This document shows positions 1-4,344 of a stretch of DNA of 6,630 nucleotides, piece by piece. The translations under genes were made by a program, and so were the position numbers. The first letter of the stretch is position 1. Each line of letters begins with the position of its first letter. Below the pieces are notes generated by a model. The model made no database searches. It was not told the origin of the DNA and was given only the letters and a program-made list of their open reading frames with translations. This stretch comes from Nitrospiraceae bacterium. Lineage in GTDB: Bacteria; Nitrospirota; Thermodesulfovibrionia; Thermodesulfovibrionales; UBA1546. The stretch spans positions 1-6,630 of the forward strand of contig DOHC01000012.1 of the NCBI GenBank assembly GCA_003535475.1, given 5' to 3'.

Positions 1-2
1 AT

Positions 3-488
3 ATGGCAGCAAAGAGTAAAGAGATTACCAAAGAGAAGGATGTCGAGATAATTGAGGCTGAATCCGTAAATATAAAGCAGAGTTCTGTAAGGGCTGTCGA
101 AGGCGGTCATATTGAGATGCAGCAGGTAGGAGCCCTGAGCATTGACGGCGACAGGATTGAAGTTACGCAGGGCGCTGCCTGTATTCTCAGAGGCAATGAC
201 GTGAGCCTGAACCAGAGCATCAGCGCAGTAACCGCAGGGAACAATGTATCGCTTAATTTCTCCCTGTCTCCCATGGTTGTGTCAAAAGAGGAAGCGGTTT
301 CCAATAAGAGCGCAGTGGGTGTTATGGCTGCTATGAATATCAAGGTTAAGAACAGCACATCTGTCCTGATGCTTGCCAATAATGTTGAAGGCAATGTTAC
401 TACACTGTTTGACTGGCGCGCGGCTGTTGCCATGGGAGCTGTTTTTGGAGGCGTGTGGGGGCTCTTTTCTCTGTTCAGGAAGAGATAG
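3..488 (+). CDS. Beta-solenoid-like repeat protein with C-terminal membrane anchor, function unknown
   Basis: I do not recognise a named family. The 161-residue protein has a charged, Lys/Glu-rich N-terminus (1-20) and then a strikingly regular 15-residue periodicity: an aliphatic residue followed by an alternating strand and a Gly/Asn turn begins at V22, I37, I52, V67 and V82, and again at I113 and V128 after a slightly irregular stretch (82-112). Turn signatures include DGDR, RGND, AGNN and LANN. This pattern fits a beta-solenoid or bactofilin-like stacked fold. Residues 138-157 are hydrophobic (AVAMGAVFGGVWGLF) and are followed by FRKR, which looks like a tail anchor with the repeats on the cytoplasmic side. 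The stop codon lies 3 nt before nadC, so the two are probably cotranscribed. Only two bases precede the ATG, so the true start could lie upstream of the window. Its composition (CAG for every Gln) matches the housekeeping genes. Confidence 0.75.
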   Translation: MAAKSKEITKEKDVEIIEAESVNIKQSSVRAVEGGHIEMQQVGALSIDGDRIEVTQGAACILRGNDVSLNQSISAVTAGNNVSLNFSLSPMVVSKEEAVSNKSAVGVMAAMNIKVKNSTSVLMLANNVEGNVTTLFDWRAAVAMGAVFGGVWGLFSLFRKR

Positions 489-491
489 GAT

Positions 492-1334
492 ATGAAGATA
501 CCACACAGCGTCAGAGAAATAATCCGCATAGCGCTTGAAGAGGATATAGGAAACGGCGATATTACGACGGCTTTTCTTATACCTGAAGACAGCGAATCAA
601 AGGCATTAATAATAGCAAAAGGCAATTTTGTTGTTGCCGGCATCCCTTTCATAAAAGAAGTTTTTGGTTTTTTCGACCGGGAAGTGAGATTTAATGTTTT
701 TATCAATGACGGCTCCAAGGTCATGAAAGGAGATGTTATCGCTGAAGTCTCAGGAGGGACAAAAGTTTTGCTCTCAGGGGAAAGGGTCAGCCTCAATATA
801 CTTCAGCGCCTTTCAGGCATAGCAACGCTTACAAATATGTTTGTGGAAAAAGTGAAAGGGCTGCATGCAAAGATTGTGGATACGAGGAAGACAACACCGG
901 GTCTCAGGTTCATGGAAAAGTATGCTGTGAGGGTCGGAGGAGGGAACAATCACAGGTTCGGGCTTTTTGACGGCATATTGATAAAGGACAACCATATTGA
1001 GGCTGTCGGAAGCATAACAGAGGCGCTGCGTCTGGCAAGTGAAGGGCATCATCTTGCGAAGATTGAGGTTGAGGTGGAAAACCTCAATGACCTGAAAGAG
1101 GCCATAGAAGGAGGCGCTGACATTGTGATGCTTGACAATATGTCTGTTCAGGATATGAAAGAGGCTGTAAATATTGTCCGGAGTTCTAAGAAGGAGGTAA
1201 TCCTTGAGGCGTCAGGGAATGTCAGCCTTGAGAACGTCAGAGAGGTTGCAGAGACTGGTGTGGATTTAATCTCGATAGGCGCCTTAACTCATTCAGCAAC
1301 CGCAGTTGATATAAGCATGAAGATAGTGAGATAA
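492..1334 (+). CDS. nadC: Nicotinate-nucleotide pyrophosphorylase (quinolinate phosphoribosyltransferase)
   Basis: It converts quinolinate and PRPP to nicotinate mononucleotide, CO2 and PPi, the last de novo step before the NAD pathway joins salvage; it acts in the cytoplasm, usually as a dimer. The 280 residues match the usual family length. Visible family motifs are the N-terminal ALEEDIGNGDIT segment (about 14-25), GERVSLNILQRLSGIAT (about 97-113) that begins the barrel domain, VDTRKTTPGLR (about 129-139) with the phosphate- and substrate-binding Arg/Lys residues, KYAVRVGGGNNHRFGLFDG (about 143-161), ILIKDNHI, EVEVEN, DIVMLDNM, LEASGN and the final ISIGALTHS. All expected conserved residues appear present. 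The ATG at 492 is preceded by an AGGAAGAG purine stretch (477-484) that overlaps the end of the upstream gene, only 3 nt away, suggesting an operon. No other NAD gene is in the window. Confidence 0.97.
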   Translation: MKIPHSVREIIRIALEEDIGNGDITTAFLIPEDSESKALIIAKGNFVVAGIPFIKEVFGFFDREVRFNVFINDGSKVMKGDVIAEVSGGTKVLLSGERVSLNILQRLSGIATLTNMFVEKVKGLHAKIVDTRKTTPGLRFMEKYAVRVGGGNNHRFGLFDGILIKDNHIEAVGSITEALRLASEGHHLAKIEVEVENLNDLKEAIEGGADIVMLDNMSVQDMKEAVNIVRSSKKEVILEASGNVSLENVREVAETGVDLISIGALTHSATAVDISMKIVR

Positions 1335-1347
1335 GAGTTCAATCACC

Positions 1348-1361
1348 CGCCTAAATAGGCG
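1348..1361. other. Small palindromic hairpin after nadC
   Basis: CGCCTA-AA-TAGGCG is a perfect inverted repeat beginning 14 nt after the nadC stop. It is not followed by a T-run, so it is a weak terminator candidate at best. It could be an RNA-processing or attenuation hairpin, or simply the scar where the following toxin remnant joins. In its + strand frame it also supplies the stop codon upstream of the PIN-like remnant. Confidence 0.4.
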
Positions 1362-1369
1362 CATTATCA

Positions 1370-1456
1370 ATGATGAAAGACCTTCTTGTTCTAAAGAATT
1401 ACAAGTGGATAGATATTGTTACTCCGCGGGAGTTCTGGAGCAGGCTGAAGGGATAG
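1370..1456 (+). pseudogene. C-terminal remnant of a PIN-domain toxin (COG1569-like)
   Basis: A 28-codon frame reads MMKDLLVLKNYKWIDIVTPR then EFWSRLKG and stop. The order KDLLVLK-(N/E)Y-x-x-I-x-IVTPREF followed by a short hydrophobic/basic tail is the characteristic C-terminus of PIN-family ribonuclease toxins of the putative toxin-antitoxin type, where it normally follows ..TGDKDLLVL... Everything before that is missing: the frame upstream meets a TAA at 1352-1354, and no PIN acidic catalytic residues or antitoxin gene are visible. I therefore read it as a decayed fragment, not a working gene. AGGCG at 1357-1361 could serve by chance as a ribosome binding site. An alternative is a genuine small ORF; the motif match rests on memory of the family and no search was made. 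Confidence 0.5.
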
Positions 1457-1587
1457 ATTCCAGTTCTTGCATTTCTGCACTTGCTGACTTATGACTTTTG
1501 CTCTATTGTGCTTTTGTACTTTTTACTTACAATAGGCTCGGAATTTTGCTCCTGAGCACGAAAACCCATAAAAAACCTCTAACACTT

Positions 1588-1616
1588 TTGACGTTTAATA
1601 TCATAAATTGTAAGAT
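1588..1616 (+). promoter_or_regulatory. Candidate sigma-70 promoter upstream of the cassette array
   Basis: TTGACG (1588-1593) and TAAGAT (1611-1616) are separated by 17 bp and point toward the cassettes. The -35 is 5/6 to consensus and the -10 is 4/6. It could act as a cassette promoter (Pc-like) for genes that themselves carry little promoter sequence. It is weaker on the -10 side than the candidate at 1661-1689. Confidence 0.4.
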
Positions 1617-1660
1617 TTCACATCGCCCTGAATTGTTGATATTAATATGGATTTTCTGTA

Positions 1661-1689
1661 TTGCTGTATTTAAGGCATTATGCTATCAT
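1661..1689 (+). promoter_or_regulatory. Candidate extended -10 promoter driving cassette 1
   Basis: TTGCTG (1661-1666), a 17-bp spacer and TATCAT (1684-1689, 5/6 to consensus), with TGC directly before the -10 giving the extended -10 TGn motif. The predicted start near 1696 would give a leader of about 45 nt that includes the hairpin at 1705-1725 and reaches the cassette 1 ATG at 1742. The -35 is poor, but an extended -10 can compensate for that. Confidence 0.5.
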
Positions 1690-1704
1690 GACGCAAATAG
1701 TTTG

Positions 1705-1725
1705 AATCTGCCTGCGAGGTAGATT
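1705..1725. other. 9-bp hairpin just before the first core site
   Basis: AATCTGCCT-GCG-AGGTAGATT forms a nine-pair stem (one G-T wobble) with a three-base loop. It ends 4 bp before the GTTAGGT core at 1730-1736. No T-run follows, so it is not an obvious terminator. It may be a leader-RNA structure downstream of the extended -10 promoter, or part of the original recombination target (attI-like or secondary site). Confidence 0.5.
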
Positions 1726-1729
1726 ATAT

Positions 1730-1736
1730 GTTAGGT
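1730..1736 (+). other. Integron core site at the left cassette boundary (GTTAGGT)
   Basis: It matches the GTTRRRY core consensus, in which recombination falls between G and TT. The bases TTAGGT therefore belong to cassette 1, and their complement ACCTAAC is the R'' box of that cassette's own attC at 2210-2216. No matching RYYYAAC box lies 50-140 bp upstream, so this is not a complete attC; it is either an attI-type site or a secondary insertion site. AGGTGA at 1733-1738 within the same site also looks like the ribosome binding site of the cassette 1 gene. Confidence 0.75.
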
Positions 1737-2261
1737 GATAAATGAATCCATTTGAAGAACAAAAGCGTCGTCAACAAGGAAAAGAATATAGCGAAGAACT
1801 CAAACAACGAGTCGACCGCAATATTCCTTTTGACGTTGCAGAACTTCAACATAAAAATAACCAAGAATTACTCCGTGAACAACATAATTTCGCCCGTGAA
1901 CTACTTAAAGAGCAACACGCCCTTAATTCAACAATTATTAAAAAGCAAACCATAATCACAATAATTGCAAGTCTATGTGGAGTTATCATAGGTGCTTTTC
2001 TCACCACCTACCTACCAACATTAAAAAAAGAGGAACAAAAAATAATCCAAATAAAACCTGAACAAGTAATAATTCAACCCAAAAACGAAGCCCCCCAAAT
2101 GAAAAAGGATATTCTTCGTCAAAAAGAAGCAGACGTATTGTTGGAACAGGGGGTAAATACTTTAAAAAATGCTTCATCATCTCCTCCTATTAAAAAGAAA
2201 TAAAAAATCACCTAACAAGGCACTCCACAGTATGGCGAGTAGCCAACTGTGAGTTTTAACG
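1731..2261 (+). mobile_element. Integron gene cassette 1
   Basis: A 531-bp unit running from TTAGGT of the left core site to the G of the next core site at 2261. It holds one forward gene (1742-2203) and a 58-bp attC (2210-2267, whose last six bases belong to the next cassette). The self-complementarity of its first bases (GTTAGGT when circularised) and its R'' box (ACCTAAC) is the diagnostic cassette signature. It is AT-rich with CAA/CGN codon preference, unlike the flanking nadC. Confidence 0.87.
1742..2203 (+). CDS. Cassette 1 protein: coiled coil plus single membrane segment, unknown function
   Basis: I do not recognise this 153-residue protein. Residues 1-68 are highly charged and Gln-rich and probably helical or coiled-coil, with an internal repeat LLREQHNFAREL / LLKEQHAL (43-61). 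Residues 70-92 (IITIIASLCGVIIGAFLTTYL) are a single transmembrane helix. Residues 95-153 are again Lys/Glu/Gln-rich and end in a basic PPIKKK tail. No catalytic motif is visible. The ATG at 1742 is preceded 3 nt away by AGGTGA, which lies inside the integron core site, so recombination supplies the ribosome binding site. The stop at 2201-2203 lies 6 nt before the attC. All but one Gln codon is CAA and every Arg codon is CGN, opposite to the housekeeping neighbours, indicating transfer. It could be a scaffold, membrane sensor or phage-response factor; none of these can be shown from sequence. Confidence 0.8.
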   Translation: MNPFEEQKRRQQGKEYSEELKQRVDRNIPFDVAELQHKNNQELLREQHNFARELLKEQHALNSTIIKKQTIITIIASLCGVIIGAFLTTYLPTLKKEEQKIIQIKPEQVIIQPKNEAPQMKKDILRQKEADVLLEQGVNTLKNASSSPPIKKK

Positions 2262-2267
2262 TTGGGC
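2210..2267 (+). other. attC recombination site of cassette 1
   Basis: A 58-bp site with R'' ACCTAAC (2210-2216) and R' GTTGGGC (2261-2267), which pair over six of seven positions with one wobble. Between them is a hairpin: ACT (2222-2224), unpaired C2225, CACAGT (2226-2231), unpaired A2232, TGGC (2233-2236), loop GAGTA, GCCA (2242-2245), ACTGTG (2246-2251), AGT (2252-2254). The two unpaired bases correspond to G and T on the bottom strand, the strand used by integron integrases, and G and T are the conserved extrahelical bases known for attC sites. Spacers AAGGC and TTTAAC form the unpaired central spacer. Confidence 0.92.
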
Positions 2268-3089
2268 TGAAAATTACAATGTCACAATACGATACATTAA
2301 AAAAACGCCTCAATAAGCTCCAACGCTTTAATCTAATTGTGACTCTAATCCCCACCATCATCCTTGTTGCCATAGGTGCAAAGATTGCTTGGGGCAATTA
2401 TCCTTATTTCATAATTTTCTTGCCGTGCTTGGTTGCGCTATTAACCTTACCACTCGGGCTTCAATTTGCTTTTAAACAAATTTTCCCACGTTACAGGACA
2501 CTACTCGACGAACTTCATAAAATCCAGTTAGAAGTCAGCTCATTAAGGTGTTCCGTAGATGCAGTTTATGACAAATACCGGTTTAGAAATAAAGGCGAGC
2601 AATTTAAGCGAGCATACGAGCTTGTGGGCAAAAGGGCTAAAGATTGTGAAGAGAGATTAGCCGTAGGTATGAGCCGGGAGCAAAAGGAAGTGTTCGTTAC
2701 TTGTTTTATAAAGGCTGAAGAAGTTGTAAGGGTCACGGCGTCAATTGGATCTGTTTTTCGCTGTTCTGCTTCAGATGACCCTCGGCGTTGGCAACAACAC
2801 GCCGAACGACTAGGCTGTGATGAAATAAGACAGTATCACAATCATCCGGTTAATAATAACCGCACATGCCCATCACCTGTTGACCATAAGACATCACTAT
2901 CTCTTAAGCAAATTCTTGGGAATCATGGTAATAAATTAAGGTCATTTATCATCTATTGGAACGAGATACGTGAGTGGCGAATCATGGAATACGACGAGAA
3001 GGGTAAACATTGGCTAATTTATGAGTTCGACATTGCAGCCCAACCAGTCACTCCAGCGGCTGGCTGATAGCCGCCGCTGATTTCAATCG
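2262..3089 (+). mobile_element. Integron gene cassette 2
   Basis: An 828-bp unit from TTGGGC after the core G at 2261 to the G of the core site at 3089. Its starting bases (GTTGGGC when circularised) are the exact reverse complement of its own R'' box GCCCAAC at 3038-3044. It contains one forward gene that fills nearly the whole cassette and ends inside the attC. No second gene and no promoter are evident inside it, so expression likely depends on transcription from upstream. Confidence 0.87.
2279..3067 (+). CDS. Cassette 2 protein: two-TM membrane protein with JAMM/MPN (JAB) metallopeptidase-like domain
   Basis: From the ATG at 2279 the protein has 262 residues; the in-frame GTG at 2249 would lie in the previous cassette's attC, so I reject it. 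Residues 1-16 are basic; 18-37 and 42-65 are two hydrophobic helices separated by a short WGNYP turn. Residues 70-130 look helical. The C-terminal domain holds YHNHP (186-190) followed by PSPVD (198-202), i.e. H187-x-H189-x9-S199-xx-D202, with E147/E148 as candidate catalytic glutamate. This is the JAMM zinc-binding signature HxH-x7-S-xx-D of RadC, JAB and MPN proteins, with two extra residues between H and S. Family members cleave isopeptide or peptide bonds, and some act in antiphage systems; RadC-like proteins are of unclear activity. With both helices near the N-terminus, the domain likely faces the cytoplasm. The ribosome binding site is weak. The last ten residues are encoded by the attC, and the TGA lies in its loop. 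Confidence 0.8.
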   Translation: MSQYDTLKKRLNKLQRFNLIVTLIPTIILVAIGAKIAWGNYPYFIIFLPCLVALLTLPLGLQFAFKQIFPRYRTLLDELHKIQLEVSSLRCSVDAVYDKYRFRNKGEQFKRAYELVGKRAKDCEERLAVGMSREQKEVFVTCFIKAEEVVRVTASIGSVFRCSASDDPRRWQQHAERLGCDEIRQYHNHPVNNNRTCPSPVDHKTSLSLKQILGNHGNKLRSFIIYWNEIREWRIMEYDEKGKHWLIYEFDIAAQPVTPAAG

Positions 3090-3095
3090 TTAGGG
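3038..3095 (+). other. attC recombination site of cassette 2
   Basis: Also 58 bp: R'' GCCCAAC (3038-3044) and R' GTTAGGG (3089-3095; the final base departs from the GTTRRRY consensus, but it belongs to the downstream DNA). The hairpin is ACT (3050-3052), unpaired C3053, CAGCGG (3054-3059), unpaired C3060, TGGC (3061-3064), loop TGATA, GCCG (3070-3073), CCGCTG (3074-3079), ATT (3080-3082). The unpaired bases sit at exactly the same offsets as in the first attC although the stem sequence differs, with compensatory changes. This strongly supports a functional folded-strand recombination site. The 5' part also encodes the C-terminus of the JAMM protein. Confidence 0.9.
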
Positions 3096-3192
3096 ACACT
3101 TCCCGGTTTTTTAAAGCCGCCAATTCTTAGAAAGTATCAGAGCAGGCAAGTTCAGAAGTCTTCAAGTCGTGCATTGAATCGCAAGAACAGGC

Positions 3193-4197
3193 TTAATCCT
3201 CCCATTCCTTTCCTGTCATTAATTTCCATGCATTCTTGAATGCTATTTTTTCAGCGGCAGCTTTGGTTAAATCTTTGAAAACAATGGATCTAAAGGTATC
3301 TATCACTCTGTCATAATTATCAAAACGGCCTGTGTTGATATCGGAACCGATAACGAACCTGTCAGGGAATTCCTCAAATAATTTTTTCCATTCAGGGTTA
3401 AGGGCAATTCCCCAGTTGGAGATCTCATACATAATTGCATCAACATAACCTGTCCCGTGATACTTGGATCCCGGTTTTGACTGCACGAGATCAAAATAAA
3501 GGTTCGGGTATTTTTTGATTAAAGCCCGTACGCCGTCGGCTTTTGTGAATTGTTTCCAAGTGGCAGGATTCCGGTTTCGTCCGACATGGCACCATATCAC
3601 CTTTGCCTTCGGATATTTAACAAGCATCCTCTCCAGTTCCGGAATGAGCGCATCTTCTGCCTCATGATGAAGCAGAAACGGCATTCCTGTCTCGCTTGAC
3701 AACGCAAAAACCACCTGCATGGCTTCGGAGTCAACAGGCATATGCACGTCCCTGCTGTTGGTACTTGAGGGGTAATGCCTTGCCTCAAACTCACCCATTG
3801 CAAAATATTTTCCGGATTTAACATCTTTTGCCAGTTTTTCAAGAAAACCTTTATCGCTGCGGTGCCAGAGTTTTCCGTCGCCGTGAACAGTGGTTGGCAC
3901 AAACCTGTCAGGGTATAATTCATTCAGCCTTATTGATTCCCCGCTCCCGAGTTTTTCATTTGGCCCAAGCCATGTCAGCGCCACGCCGTTATCATCCATT
4001 CTGCTGATAAGCCGTTCATTTTCTATTTTCCCGCCGTGATGATACTCTACGTCAATTATAGGCAGGATGCCTTTTTGGATAATGTCCTTTAATCTTTTTT
4101 TGAATGCGGTTATCTGCTCGCTTCGCTCAATCGCCGCGCTGTTTGCCGGGATGATAAAAATCACCGCAAGTATGAATATCATTATTTTTTTTGACAT
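3193..4197 (-). CDS. Exported amidohydrolase-family (TIM-barrel metal-dependent hydrolase) protein
   Basis: From the ATG at 4197 the protein has 334 residues. I choose this start because it opens a classic signal sequence (SKK, then IMIFILAVIFIIP, probable cleavage after SAA at about residue 22) and has AAGAGG 5 nt upstream; a start at 4230 would put charged residues in front of the signal. Candidate metal ligands occur in amidohydrolase order: D49-x-E51-Y-H53-H54 at strand 1, E136/E138 in MGEFEARHY, H177/H178 in FLLHHEAED, H204 in VIWCHVGR and D286 in VIGSDIN. The first motif is D-x-E-Y-H-H rather than the usual H-x-H, so the metal site may differ. The fold resembles the Amidohydrolase_2 group; the substrate cannot be deduced. 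It is probably periplasmic. It has its own promoter (4274-4303) and follows argC in the same direction with a 147-bp gap. Confidence 0.8.
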   Translation of the reverse strand: MSKKIMIFILAVIFIIPANSAAIERSEQITAFKKRLKDIIQKGILPIIDVEYHHGGKIENERLISRMDDNGVALTWLGPNEKLGSGESIRLNELYPDRFVPTTVHGDGKLWHRSDKGFLEKLAKDVKSGKYFAMGEFEARHYPSSTNSRDVHMPVDSEAMQVVFALSSETGMPFLLHHEAEDALIPELERMLVKYPKAKVIWCHVGRNRNPATWKQFTKADGVRALIKKYPNLYFDLVQSKPGSKYHGTGYVDAIMYEISNWGIALNPEWKKLFEEFPDRFVIGSDINTGRFDNYDRVIDTFRSIVFKDLTKAAAEKIAFKNAWKLMTGKEWED

Positions 4198-4273
4198 ATC
4201 AGCCTCTTGTCTTTCGTCTGTAATGAGCAAATGTTTTGTTCATATACGAAATATGCAGCCCCTATTCAGCTAA

Positions 4274-4303
4274 ATGATATTTGTGCCGGCTTTATTTTGT
4301 CAA
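4274..4303 (-). promoter_or_regulatory. Promoter of the exported amidohydrolase gene
   Basis: On the minus strand TTGACA (4298-4303, perfect -35) and TATCAT (4274-4279, 5/6) are separated by 18 bp. The predicted start near 4267 leaves a leader of about 70 nt before the ATG at 4197. The promoter lies in the gap between argC and the hydrolase, so the hydrolase gene need not depend on readthrough from argC. Confidence 0.65.
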
Positions 4304-4344
4304 GGAGATTTTGGGAAAGAGGGTTACGGAATTTGAAAGACTTT

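Larger units (their letters stand above)
1457..1729. other. Gene-free AT-rich stretch ahead of the cassettes
   Basis: Between the PIN-like remnant and the first cassette core site I see no convincing gene. The only sizeable open frame (1498-1722, +) starts without a ribosome binding site, has an amino-acid mix typical of translated AT-rich noncoding DNA (many Leu, Ile, Cys) and overlaps likely promoters, so I do not call it. What it does hold is two forward promoter candidates (1588-1616 and 1661-1689) and a 9-bp hairpin (1705-1725). No integrase gene or fragment was recognised here on either strand. Confidence 0.6.

Noticed and set aside
107..796. Long reverse-strand frame opposite the first gene and nadC
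   Set aside because: It is a shadow of two well-supported forward genes and spans their junction; no motif or start signal.
1370..1456. N-terminus of a CorA-like magnesium transporter
   Set aside because: KWIDIV superficially resembles CorA starts, but the whole string KDLLVLK..IVTPREF fits the C-terminus of PIN toxins far better and is followed at once by a stop.
1498..1722. A 74-codon forward frame in the gap before the cassettes
   Set aside because: No ribosome binding site, composition of random AT-rich DNA, and it overlaps promoter-like elements and the hairpin next to the core site.
1577..1736. A long attC starting at CTCTAAC and ending at GTTAGGT
   Set aside because: The first base breaks the RYYYAAC consensus, the span of 160 bp exceeds the usual attC size, and I see no L''/L' pairing like that in the two 58-bp sites.
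2249..2278. GTG start for the JAMM protein adding ten residues
   Set aside because: The GTG and first codons lie in the attC of cassette 1, so they would not travel with cassette 2; the ATG at 2279 is inside the cassette.
4198..4230. Upstream ATG for the amidohydrolase adding 11 charged residues
   Set aside because: It would bury the signal sequence behind an acidic leader, and the ATG at 4197 has AAGAGG at proper spacing.
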